The notes under the pieces: generated by a model
Told to the model about the DNA's origin: nothing
Seen by the model: the letters and a program-made list of their open reading frames with translations, nothing else
Database searches by the model: none
Translations under genes and position numbers: made by a program
Assembly: GCF_016906535.1 (NCBI RefSeq)
Contig: NC_057375.1
Span: 930,001-994,000, forward strand
Length of the DNA: 64,000 nt
From: Rhizoctonia solani
Taxonomy: Eukaryota > Basidiomycota > Agaricomycetes > Cantharellales > Ceratobasidiaceae
Direction of reading: 5' to 3'
Shown here: piece by piece, positions 44,527 to 56,979 of the stretch
Position numbering within the stretch: the first letter of the stretch is position 1
Layout: every line of letters begins with the position of its first letter

Positions 44527-47090
44527 ATTTAGCTTTCTCAGGGCTTAATGAATTGGTTGTATTTTAGTTTTAGTTATCACTAGGTCTTTTGTTTCTTTTA
44601 TTTTGAACCTTGTATCCGTATATGTGTATTGTTAGGGTATTTGAACAACTAAAAATGTTGGATCACCAACAGACTTTACCTCAGCCTGGTAAACTGATCA
44701 CCATAGTTTCATGTAAAGCCGGAGCACAAACTTGTCAATTCAGTAATTCCGTGTCAGTGTCTATGTTGTGCTCAGCGAAATACTTCCGAAATAATTCCCA
44801 TGGTACAAATACATACAGGTGTTCAGAATCACCCGCTAGTATGCTTCTCTGATGGCTTGGGTCCAAGTCTGGGTCAATCGACATATGATACCCTTGTGCT
44901 ATTATTGAATCACTCCGTTCACGGTCGTAGGACCAGGACTAGGTCAAGCTGAAGTTGCAAATTCACAGTTATGTTTAGGATGGCACCAAGGTCAGTCGAA
45001 CTAATTCAGTTTTGGTACATGGCTCTCGAGCTCAGTGATTCGGTTATATGCATTGATATTTGGTTGCTTGTTTGATTTGGGGTGTTAACATAGTATATCA
45101 TGGTATTTTTACATACTTGACTTCAATTTTGTTAAATATGTTCACGAATAAACCATACCAGTGCCAACACTTCTGAGATTTGCAATTCCAAATTTTAATA
45201 TACGCGAGCCACGGCGTCAAGTCCTGCACTTACGTCCTTTACTGCTGGCTGTATATATGCCAGTAGCTATTTTTGGATAATTTCTCAAATGGTGCTAGAA
45301 TAATACTGTACGGTAGTAGGTAACTCGGCGGACGATAGTACTCGAGCTCGTGGTAAACTATGGCTTAGTACAATCACGCACCACCTTACATCTCCGATAG
45401 AACATAAGGCATGGAAGGCCACCAACGTTGACGGCCCCATAACAATTGGAAATTTGGCATGCTCCACAAGCTTCTGCGCCTCAATCAGGTAACTGGCTCC
45501 CAAAGAGTCCATGTCGATTGGCCCAGCTCTCAACTATGCAACCATGACCCCAAAAATCAAATCTTGCATAGTAAACCTAACCAAGGATATCCCTCCTTCA
45601 AACGCTACCCTATCCCTACAAATTTGGGATGCCCAATCAATGGGGCACTGGGCGATAGCAGCGAATCATGGCCAGTTTCGGTTCCGAACAACCAATAGAA
45701 AGCACCACCCAACTGAATCCTGAAAAATTATCCACAACTTTTATCCGAGTATACGAGCCATATGCGTACGTACAGGTGGGAATTCGAATCCACGAGAGTA
45801 TTAGTTTTTTGATTCAAAATCATAGTCAAATGGTTCGTTGAAGTCATATATTAAATATATATATAATTAAGTCAGTTCATTCTAACGAACAAGTAACCTA
45901 TTTTTATGTCATTATTCCTTCATTTCTATTAGTTATCCGTTACATTACCAAGCTACCTGAGTTTCGTGTATTGTTTCGGTCATCTAAAGTACTTGTCTCC
46001 TTTTGAGGAGCTCATACCCAAAAGAATCTAGTATCTACTTAGCTCTGACTACGAATACAAGTGACTTAAGGATTGTCATTCAGTGGGATTAAGTCGTTTG
46101 ATTAATCTTTATATTACATCGTGCTCACGAAGCTAATATACATGCACCTTGTACGGAGAGTTCAAACGATAGTTCCAAATATTGGACCTAGACACTGAGC
46201 GTAACGAAAAGCTACCATTCATCAAATGCTACATACAGGTCGATACCAATAAGTAATGAGATCGCAGCCGAATGTTGTATTGAAAATGCCATTAGATCGT
46301 TACAGATCGGTACGAAAGGGTACAAGTTTGAAAAACCAACTCGGGCCGTGGAGCGGAGCCTTTTTATTGGTATCCGCAAGCTCACGTTCAAGTGTGTCAA
46401 TTCGAAAGTGTCATGCTGTGCAGCATATGGGTTTGTGGCTTTCTTATCTCTTCTCGTGTTATGGGAGCTATGCCGACTGAGAAGCGATGCTTGATTTATG
46501 TAGGGGAAGAGGGAAGATCCAGACCGACGCAAGCCGTAGCCAATTGGAGCGGCGTCGGAGCAGGCACGCGGCCTAATGCCGATTCCACATCTCGGCTATT
46601 TCAGTTCGTGAATCATACCGTACTGTCGCTTAAGGTAAACTAGTCTTACTGGCGCAAAACGTGGATACTTATTTGGGTGTGCCACGACTCACAGTCGGGG
46701 CCGAATGAATTCCGGCTTAGGTACTCAACGCCGGGCTGAATCGTGGGGTTATTGGGGATCGCTGAATTGTATGTACGCGCTTTGCTCCTCTTGTAGAGAA
46801 GAATAATGCTGCAGTATTATTAAGGCCTGATTGCAGGTGTAATGTACAAGTAGCTGGGCTTCACTTTGTCAGGGAGGTGAAAGGGTCGACAGCCTGCTCG
46901 CAATTAGAAAATAATCCATTGTATCTAGCAAGAGAGAAGCGGAATGCGGCCGGATTTACCATCGTATTTACCGGGAGCGCAGCGGATCGAATATGGAACT
47001 TAATCAGTAAGCGTCACGCACTGATTATGGGCTAGGCATCATATAAAGACATGCGGATGATACTACCACTCCTCCACTCCACGATCCACA
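44527..47090. other. intergenic region between the BTB paralogs (2.6 kb)
   Basis: No gene supported. A stretch near 45770-45840 resembles a decayed tRNA on the minus strand, but it does not fold properly. ATATAAAG at 47041-47048 is the likely promoter of BTB copy 2. Confidence 0.45.
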
Positions 47091-48053
47091 ATGTCAACGA
47101 ATTCGCGAACCGCACCACTTGGGTCCTGCCCTGTGTCTGTCTCCAGTCGTTTCAATCTCGATTCTTGGGATATGCATGATGCAGACGTACTCTTCTTAAC
47201 CCCGGATCAGGTGTTTTTCTACGCCCATCAGTCAACTATCCTCTCGCATTCTACTAATAGCTTTGGTGGTTTGTTGGCCGATAGTGCTTCGTACAGTACA
47301 GCTGAGGAGGTCGATACTAACCAACCTATGAGTGAATCACATTTCAGCTCTGAGCCTAGACTTGTGGTGGTGAATATACCCTCAGACATATTCAACGTGG
47401 TGCTCCTAGCTCTCTACCGTTTCCCTATCCATGAATATTCCCCCTCGATCCATACCCTTCGTGAGACAATCCCTACTCTAGTGAATCTCGGTTGTGATCC
47501 CAGCGCAATTGCATCCCCTCGTTCAGAACTGTATGGTCTGCTCCTCAAGTCCGCGGCCGTAGATTCATTATCCATGTACGCCGTAGCAGCGCAGTGTTAC
47601 TTCGAGGCGTTGGCTGTGTCTGTCAGCGCATTGACTCTTCGAATATCACTCGACCAAATCACGGACGATCTTGCGTTGCAGATGGGCCCTATTTACTTGA
47701 GGCGCTTGTTTTGTAAGCCAAACTCTACCCACTGATAAAACAATACCTACTTATACATACCTCAAGTCCTTCATCTTGGTCGTGCAGATGCTTTGAGAAG
47801 GATTATTCTCCCTCTGCCAAACCTTCACCCACCGGAAGAGAGTACTCGGTGTAGTATCGATGCCCAAAAAGGCATCCTGCGCGCGTGGACTCTCGCATCG
47901 GCTTACATGATTGCTCAAAATCATCCAGGCGACATTCAAGACATGGTATCACTATTGGGTACGCATGTCGAGTGCACTACGTGCGGTCGTAGTCTGCAGG
48001 AGCGCATATCGAGGCTGGTCCACGATTGGAGCGCAGTAAAATATACGATCTAG
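47091..48053 (+). CDS. BTB/POZ domain protein (copy 2)
   Basis: 302 residues, exons 47091-47712 and 47767-48053, with the intron at exactly the same codon as in copy 1. The BTB core is almost identical (SWDMHDADVLFLTPDQVFFYAHQS). The middle insert has diverged most (SASYSTAEEVDTNQPMSES), and the end reads CTTCGRSLQERISRLVHDWSAVKYTI. The CxxC pair is kept. The two genes are a tandem duplication 2.6 kb apart in the same direction. Confidence 0.8.
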
Positions 48054-48362
48054 GAGGTCCCCATGATCACTAAAATTTCAACCGGTTTTTATTAACATTG
48101 TACAGTAGTCGAGATATTTGCCCCGAGGTTCCTTTCTTTATCGCCTGTAACAATAGTCATAAATCGCTTTCAGGACTTGGGAATATGACAATAGTTTTAA
48201 CGCACACCATGAAGTCTAAGACCCAGATCTGCACCGTGGCCGTTGGAAAGATAATTCGGCAAAACCTCGGTTCATCTAAGTTAGACGCCCAGCGGCTTCT
48301 AGTACAGCCTGAGCTGGTATATTCATTGCTTGGCGAGCGACGATCGGCAGCCGATTCTCCCA
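48054..48362. promoter_or_regulatory. spacer before the membrane protein gene
   Basis: 309 bp; contains the 3' end of the BTB mRNA and the promoter of the next gene. No clear TATA box. Confidence 0.4.
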
Positions 48363-49279
48363 ATGTCTTCCTCCACCTCTACCCCCGTCCCCACACCCAG
48401 CTTCGATCCGAACCCCACTCAACCATTATGGGCACCACCTAACAGGTAATTAAATGACCAATTCTAAGCTACCATTGGCTGAATCCAATTTGCAGAGGCA
48501 TATACACATATTCATTCCTGGGTGGCATGGGCTTGATTAGCTTCATCGTACTTATCTTTGTTGCCAGGGCATACTCTCGACGAAGGCAAGGACCTCGGAA
48601 TTTTGCTAAATATTGGGTCCTATCTAAGTTATATTTTTAGACGGTTCGCTGCCCGTGTCCAACGAGCGCTTGACGCTGGCCGACTTGACCCAGCACTCGT
48701 CGAAGAGATCCGCAATTTACCGTCTGGCGCTCTCTATTTTACACCTTCTAGCAGGAAGAAACTTAGAATACGGCCGGTAATGTACGAGGTCTACCTAGGG
48801 GATCCAGAGAGCAAGGGCCCCAGTTTCAGTGGGAATGAGAAAGCTAAAGGGACGATTGATTGGACAAAGATAACCGTAAGTCGAAACGAACGTGATATTT
48901 GGTCGGTAGTCGGTTGATTTTGGATGGAATGTAGCCTATTGCCGCGTCTAAACTTATCCCAAAGGCCGAGGATCAAGTGAAAAGGTCGACCATGCCTCCA
49001 ACTGAGCCGGGATCAGCTCCAAGGAGATCCCGGTTGAATTTCATGAGCTCTGTCTCATCGCCCACGCGGTCAGAGGCGACAGCCCAACCAGTAACAAACC
49101 CAGACCCATCTCCTCCTACGATTCAAGCTCCCTCGGCCCCACCCCCAGGCTCCCTCGCGCTAAGCGTCTTTATCGCCATGCCATCCCCCTCTTGCCGTCT
49201 TAGTCGTGCCAAGCTCGACGGTGAGGAGGTTGTGCCTGACGTGTGCTTAGGCGTAACACGTGTGGACATGACTACTTGA
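48363..49279 (+). CDS. single-pass membrane protein, unknown function (about 250 aa)
   Basis: Four exons join in phase: 48363-48445, 48496-48585, 48641-48875, 48935-49279. The second intron starts with GC (GCAAGG) and ends in AG; without it the frame stops. The short Ser/Pro-rich N-terminus (MSSSTSTPVPTPSFDPNP) is followed by one membrane segment (SFLGGMGLISFIVLIFVARAY) and a basic stop-transfer (SRRRRF). The C-terminal part is cytosolic by the positive-inside rule, with the conserved-looking stretch KKLRIRPVMYEVYLGD and then a Pro/Ser-rich low-complexity region. No enzyme motif. Family not recognised. Confidence 0.72.
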
Positions 49280-49929
49280 ATAGGCATTCTGTATCAATAT
49301 TGTATCTTGACTTTTACCCCGATTTTGCACGATGGTTGTATGTATTTATCAAAGGAATATATGTATGATTATCATATGAATACAACGAGTTTTGCGCGAA
49401 AGCGCGTGCTCGGATGTTTTATGATTAAGAAAGTTCCTGTGATCTCATGACTTGGCCATGCCGAGAACCTGAGAACCTGAGGGTCTGGGCTTCCTTGATG
49501 TGGCTGTGGTGGATCAGCAAGTGACAATATACGGATCCAAAAAGAGGAAACGACAAGGGAATGTATCAAGCACGAATTGAACGTATTAGAGGCAACCATA
49601 TTGGCGAATAAATATAAACCGGGTCTTTGGGCATGGCATGTGAACCCCAAGCCAGACGTAGAATGTTCATTCTCATTTGTACTTCATGTATCGGCTACTC
49701 CTGACCTATTGGCACTCGTTTGTTGTACATCCTATCATAGGATTGAGTGCTCGCTAAAGAAAACACTATAGTTTCCATTCAATAATTGACATAGCGTCCT
49801 TACCCAGCTATCTTATTGGCTGATGTAATCCGGACCGGATGCAGTTGTGTTGATTTCCAACTGTGTTCTGGTTGTTGTCAACGTCCTCAAGGCTTACTTT
49901 TCCGCCACTCTCGTCCAAGACCAGTCAGA
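49280..49929. other. intergenic region before rps14
   Basis: No gene seen. The last 60 bp are pyrimidine-rich (cgccactctcgtccaag), typical for the leader of a ribosomal protein gene. Confidence 0.45.
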
Positions 49930-50691
<762 letters not shown>

Positions 50692-51213
50692 TTTCCTCAC
50701 GCATTTTCCAAAACTTCTGTACATTTCATTTTACTTGTGATGTACATCCTCTTCCGCCGCAATTTATAGTCGCTGCACTTGACACGCAGCACGTCCATCT
50801 CTGGGCGTGTCCCGTGGTCGTGCTTGTTTCATGAGTAAAGACACCCTCTTCTAGTGTCTCATGTAAGGTGATTTGTCGGAACTTGTTCCAATACTGGTCA
50901 AGTCCAGTGACAATATTCCACTTCCTAGAGGCACTTCGAAACGTGTTGAACCGGCCCGGAGAAATTAATGGGTTTGAAGAACCCTCTCAAAAACCCGCTT
51001 GACCAGAGTCGGCCACACGTTGCTTGCGCTGTCTTCCGATCAGTCCTTGGAAACGTAGGCTCCAGCACGAATTAGTCATCCCGCTTATCAATACGAGCGG
51101 ACCGCCCGACTCCGTAAATCTAATGTTTTTTCACGCCCCTTCCACAAGTTGCTGGCAAATGTATTTATTCAACGAGAGATTAGTCCGACCGCAGTCGATC
51201 CCCGACTGTGAAG
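50692..51213. other. intergenic region before esterase 1
   Basis: 3' flank of rps14 and promoter of the esterase. No further feature supported. Confidence 0.45.
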
Positions 51214-53378
51214 ATGTGGGGCTCCTTGGTGTTTTTGTTCACCGCAGGTGTTGTTAGTGTGGGGGCCCGCGTATCAAACCAAGACCTGGGCCTTGCCTCT
51301 TCGCTGGGCCCGGTGGTCGATCTTGGATATGCAGCCTATGTTGGTAACACTACTTCTCCTGCAGGCCAGCCCAACTCTTCGGTGACTTTCTTCGGCGGTA
51401 TTCCCTACGTGCAACCACCTCTCGGAGACCTGAGATTCCGCGCCCCAAAAGACCTTAATGAGCAATATAATCCTAACAGAACGGTAGTGGATGCAAGATC
51501 CTGGGGGCCTACTTGCGTACAGCAGCCCGCAACAGAGGGAGTAGGAGCTGAAGGCAAGCTGGCTTATTTGTATTCTGTTTGATATTGTTTTCTAATTGAG
51601 TTTAGTTGATTAGATTGCCTGAACTTGAATATCTGGAAGCCAACTTCTGCAAAAGCCGGTGCCAAACTCCCGGTCGTTGCCTATATTCATGGTGGTGGTT
51701 TCTTTTTTGGGGTATGTATGATTAATTTTTTTCTGGGAGCCGGAATCTAACATGTGCATTGTAGAGTTCGCCTCAATTTCCTATGTATGATTGGGTGGCT
51801 CAGGATCAGAACGTTATCGCTGTTTCCATGGTATGGAATTCGCATACATGTGCATTACAAAGCCTTTCTAAGTCAATTGGTTATAGAACTATCGATTACA
51901 CTTATTCGGATTCTTGGATGGACTTGCTGTACGGGCTGACGGTACCCCGAATGCTGGACTCCTTGACCAACGAGCGGCGTTGCTTTGGATCAAACGCCAC
52001 ATCAGTAAGTTCGGAGGAAATCCAAACGACGTCACCATCGCCGGTGAATCAGCAGGTAAGCAGCTCTACGGCCTATTATTCTGGTCAAGGCTGAGTCGAT
52101 CACGACGTAGGTGGCGCGTCGGTAGTGCTTCAATCCACAGCCTGGGGCGGAAAGTCGCCGGTTCCGTTCAAACGTGCCATCGCTCAGTCAATTGGGTTAT
52201 ACCCACTTCCCCTGGATAGTGAAATAGAGGGCGTTTTCAGTAAGCATCTCTATTTCATTTGAAACTCTTTGCTGATTGTTATGCCCCTAAGATAATGTGA
52301 CCACTGCTGCCGGATGTCCTGCTTCGGGCTCTGAAGCAATGAGATGTTTACGAGAGGCCCCCCTTTCGACGCTCATCAAGTCTATTAATAATGTTCGAAC
52401 AAACTTTCTGGCGCCCACTATTGATGGTCCAAACGGATTTCTCCCTGACCTCCCATCGCGTCTTATTGCCCAAGGCAAATTCCGCCATGACGTCGATCTT
52501 GTCGCTGGACACATGACAAACGATGGACGAAATTTCGCTGGAAATCCTAGGAACGTGAAAACGGATGCAGATATTGTCACAGCAATTTTGAATCGTTACA
52601 GACACATGGTACGATCAATCGACTCGAACTTTTCACATCACTTACCGTAGTTTGATAGACAAATGCAACTCTGGAGAAGGTTTTGAAGTTATATCCCGAG
52701 GCGAGTGTACCCGGGTCACCCTTTGTTGACAACTACGACCGTGCGTGGTCGATAATGCAGGATACTGTTTTTGGATGCATGTAGGTGATAGGGTTGGCTC
52801 CTATAAGCGTAAAACTCACGCATTCAACCACAAGGGATCAGCACTGGGCGAATGCAACAAGGGCATTAGGGCGTAAGAACGTATATGCATTCCGGTAAGC
52901 CCCGGCAATCAACTGAATCTTCTTGCTTTGAACTCAAATACAACAGGTTCAACGTACCTAATCCAGTTACACTGGCCGTGAATCCGTGGCAAGGTGTTAT
53001 GCACGCTTCTGATGTGTATTATCTATTTAATGGCGCGACGTAAGTACTTGATTTGAAGGTTCAGTGTGCATGTATTCATTTAATGTTCGCATTGATAGTG
53101 GATCAACACCATTCTTTGCCCCTTTTAACACTACACAGGCGCCAGTAGCCCAGGAGATCATGCAGTACTGGACCTCGTTTACACGCTCGGGCAACCCATC
53201 CAAGTTTAAACGCTCTTATTCTCCTGCGTGGCCAGATTATATAGGCGATCGCCGGATAGTTATGAGCGAGGATGTTGGGGGGAGCGGAAATCACACAGCG
53301 AGCTTCGTTGAGAAAATTCCGGTTTACGAACAAGAACGATGCAGCTTCTGGATGAGTCTGAATGAAACGAGGGTTTGA
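51214..53378 (+). CDS. secreted type-B carboxylesterase (copy 1)
   Basis: Alpha/beta hydrolase that cleaves carboxylic esters; outside the cell by its signal peptide (MWGSLVFLFTAGVVSVGA). Features in order: FFGGIPYVQPPLGDLRFRAP (family N-terminal block), DCLNLNIW (after an intron), oxyanion loop YIHGGGFFFG, NYRLHLFGFLDG, catalytic serine GESAGGAS, DGPNGFLPDLPSRL, acidic member in HMTNDGRNFAGN, and catalytic histidine in MHASDVYYLF. The C-terminal part holds FNTTQAPVAQEIMQYWTSFTRSGNPS. About ten introns. An alternative in-frame ATG lies two codons upstream (51208). Natural substrate unknown. All triad residues are present. Confidence 0.88.
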
Positions 53379-54111
53379 AATAAGCATATTGTTTGCCATG
53401 CTTTCACCGATCAGTATTCAGCCAGTATATAGTTTCAGAGAGTGAGGTATAGCATTATTACTGTGCGAAATTGGGGCTGATGAATAAATGGGTCCATGGT
53501 CTGATGTATGGGGAAAATGGCATAATAATCACATAGGAGACTCCCTCACCTGAATTAGTGAATTCCATTATCAACGTGAACTCAAGACCTCTTGTAAACT
53601 CACCAAAAGTTGAAGTTCCGGGACAATGATCGGTATCAGCTTGGTTACCGAGTATTGATTGTCGGACGGGTTTGAGGTAAGTTCAAGGTGCCGTGATCAA
53701 AGTTCGCGTCTTGTGAACGTCACCTGACTTGGGATTGTACAGTTTCAACGTCGACACGCGCTATCACACCTCTTCCTCCATATATCTAAATACTACCGTG
53801 TATCAAAGTACTATATTCATATTCGGTCGAAGGTCATGTGTAAGCTGGAACGACCCGGAACGTTTGATGCCGGGAACACCTATCAACAGCCCATTTGACC
53901 TAAATCGATCATCAATTCATTATTCACGGATGCCTTCTGGTGCTTCACGAACAAAGTGCATGAAAGATTGCACATGGTGCATCCCCGTTAAGCGTATAAC
54001 CCGCACCAAATTCCTCGCCTCCTTAGCTAAATGACGTGGAAAGCTGCAATATATAAACGTCAAATATTCGCCCAGTGGCAGGATGGATACTGAGGAACTC
54101 GAAGCCCCAGA
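53379..54111. other. spacer between the esterases
   Basis: No gene supported. TATATAAA at 54050-54057, 62 bp before the next ATG, is the likely core promoter. Confidence 0.5.
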
Positions 54112-56266
54112 ATGCGGAGTTTTTCGTTCTTGGTAGCCTTAAGCGCTTGGAGCATCGGAGCTCAAGAGGCCGTTGCCAATCTTACTTCTTCACTGGGACC
54201 TGTCATTGATCTAGGATATACAGCCTATGCCGGTAATTCTACCTCACCCACCGGTCAACCAAATTCAACCGTCACATTCTTTGGGGGAATTCGATACGCC
54301 CAGCCACCTCTTGGGGACTTACGATTTCGTGCGCCAAAGGATCTGGATGAAACATACAACCCGAGCCGAACAGTGATCGACGCGAGATCTTGGGGTCCTA
54401 TTTGCGTACAGCAGCCCGCCAAAGAGGGGCTTGGTGTAGAAGGTGGGTATATTTCTCGAGCTAGGCTTCAGTTGCCATGACGTTTTCTTGGATTTCTGTT
54501 AGATTGCCTTAGTTTAAATATTTGGAAACCAACTTCTGCTAAAGCCGGTGCCAAGCTTCCAGTAATTTTTTATATACATGGAGGCGGATTTTATGCTGGG
54601 GTGTGTGATACAAAATGCCGGTCAATGCCTTGAGTTAACTAACAGAATTTCAGAGCTCACCTGACTTCCCCATGTACGATTGGGTTACTCAAGATCAGAA
54701 TATTGTAGCTATTTCGATTGTAGGTGGCCGGGTTTCATGCTAGCACAGAATAAGACTGAACTTTACTAACAGAACTACCGCTTAAATCTGTTTGGCTTTC
54801 TGGACGGAACGGCTGTACGGGCCAATGGAACGCCCAACGCTGGACTTCTGGATCAACGGGCTGCGCTATTTTGGATTAAGCGTCATATCAGTGCGTTTGG
54901 AGGTGATCCTGATGAGGTCACCATCTCCGGTGAATCAGCTGGTAAGTTATATATAAATTAAAATGCAACAATCAAATCAAATCAATATCATTATAGGTGG
55001 AGCTTCGGTGCTGCTTCAAGCGACTGCATGGGGAGGAAAGGTGCAGGTTCCCTTCAAGCGCGCCATTGCCCAATCAATAGGGCTCTTTCCCCTCCCACTG
55101 AACCATGAGCTGGAAGGTATTTTCGGTATGTATTCAAAGATTCCTTGGTGTTTGGCTCAACTGACATACCTGTAGGCAATGTTACTAGCGCAGCCGGATG
55201 CCCGGCCTCGGGAACCGAGGCTATGGCTTGTTTACGCGCCGCTCCTCTTTCAGAATTAATCAAATCCATCAATAGCGTGCGGAACAACTACCTTGCGCCT
55301 ACCATAGATGGACCCAACGGATTCATTCCGGATCTTCCGTCACGTCTCATTACCCAAGGAAAGTTTCGCCGTGGGATTGATCTTATCGGCGGGCATACAA
55401 CCAATGATGGAAGAAACTTTGCTGGGAATCCCAAGAATGTAAACACCGACGAGGATGTTAGGACGGCGGTTACGAACCGTTATCGGCATGTGGTAAGTGC
55501 AAACAATGGTGTTGATAAAGGCCACTAACGCACACCGGATAAAGACAAATGCTACTTTGGATAAGGCTTTGCAGCTTTATCCGTCCCCGGGTACTTCAGG
55601 GTCGCCATTTGTAGACAACTATGATCGCGCTTGGACAATTATGCAAGACATCATTATGGGATGCATGTGAGTACTTGATCATTTTTTTCTGAGGAATTGA
55701 TTCCCATTTTACTAGGGATCAACATTGGGTAAATGCAACGGTCAAGACAGGTCACAAGAATGCATATTCATATCGGTAATTAATTTAGCCTTTTTTTTTT
55801 ACTTCCGGGTTAGGTTTGGTGACTCAACTTACGTTGTGTCTTAGGTTCAATGTTCCAAACCCCGTTGATTTTGCGGCGAATCCTTGGCGAGGTGTTGGCC
55901 ATACTTCTGATGTATATTATATGTTCAACGGCGCAACGTAAGTAGCATATGTGACATAGTTATGCACACTTGACTAACAAAGAAAATACCAGAGGTGGGA
56001 CATTCCACCCATTTAACACAACTGAAGTCCCAGTAGCAGAAGAAATTATTCAATATTGGGCATCATTCTCGCGGGCAGGTAATCCATCCACATTCAAACG
56101 GGCATATTCCCCGATATGGCCACCATATGCGGGAAACAGTCGGGTAGTCATGAGTGAGGACGTGAGAGGAAACAGCAATGGCACGGCTAGCTCGGTAGAG
56201 GCTGTCCTAGCCTATGAACAACAACGCTGCCAATTTTGGATGAGCCAGAACGAAACGCGAGTGTAA
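54112..56266 (+). CDS. secreted type-B carboxylesterase (copy 2)
   Basis: Tandem paralog of copy 1, with introns at the same places. Signal peptide MRSFSFLVALSAWSIGA. Blocks: FFGGIRYAQPPLGDLRFRAP, CLSLNIW, oxyanion loop YIHGGGFYAG, NYRLNLFGFLDGTAVRANG, serine GESAGGAS, HTTNDGRNFAGN, histidine in GHTSDVYYMF, and ERC-like end YEQQRCQFWMSQNETRV. The catalytic triad is intact. Several N-glycosylation sequons (NLT, NST, NGT) fit secretion. Sequence has diverged over the whole length, so the duplication is not recent. Confidence 0.88.
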
Positions 56267-56979
56267 CGAGAACGTATGCTAAATGCTAGTTCTTTTTTCT
56301 CCGCTATAACTAGCGACATTTGTCCTGGATATTTTTTCAATTTTGTTCGATTGCTTGACTTGTAGGGAGGTCCACTTCGGTACACGCCTTCTCGAGAGTC
56401 AGCTGAATGCCTATTCCGGGAAATTTCGGGCATCAAGATGATTACCAAATACCCCGCGGCAGCCCAATTTAAGCCATCTCATAATAAACCACCACCGCGC
56501 GTAGTTTCAGTAGCCAAGCAACTCGCACGAAAATATCTCTATGTGTTCTGAAGGTTCGGCCTGTGGCCATCCTGTTCAGGTGACAGTCCAGTAGACTCGG
56601 AAAAACTTGCGAGCCTTTGATATGGTCTATACTCTCGACCGAAGCAGAAGCTTGAAGAACCTTGGCATCGCTAATAATTTCTTGCCTAGCCAATAAGATA
56701 TCCTTGGGCTGCTATATCATCTCTATCGGAGTGGAAATTTGCATGATATACTCGGTCTCTCCTCGGCGCCATGTCCGCCATTATTCTTGGGTTGGTTCTT
56801 CTGTGACATTTGCCGTTGTCCTCGTAGTGGCCATGAATGTCGAACTATGCGTAACTATTCCGGTACTCTAAAAGGCTTTGCCAGGACACGCCGCATTTTT
56901 ACCGAGAGAAATTTATATAAATACACTGTCACTTTACACTCAATCCACATCGGTTCACTCTTTGGCATCTCAGTCTACA
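56267..56979. promoter_or_regulatory. upstream region of the cellobiohydrolase
   Basis: No gene seen. A strong TATATAAATA box lies at 56914-56923, 57-66 bp before the ATG, followed by a pyrimidine-rich leader. Carbon control is expected for such genes, but no clear CreA site was identified. Confidence 0.5.

Noticed and set aside
45757..45840. tRNA-like sequence on the minus strand with a TTCGAAT loop and a possible TTG anticodon loop
   Set aside because: The T stem has an extra C, the anticodon stem has a mismatch, and no acceptor or D arm pairs. It is at most a relic; a tRNAscan run would settle it.
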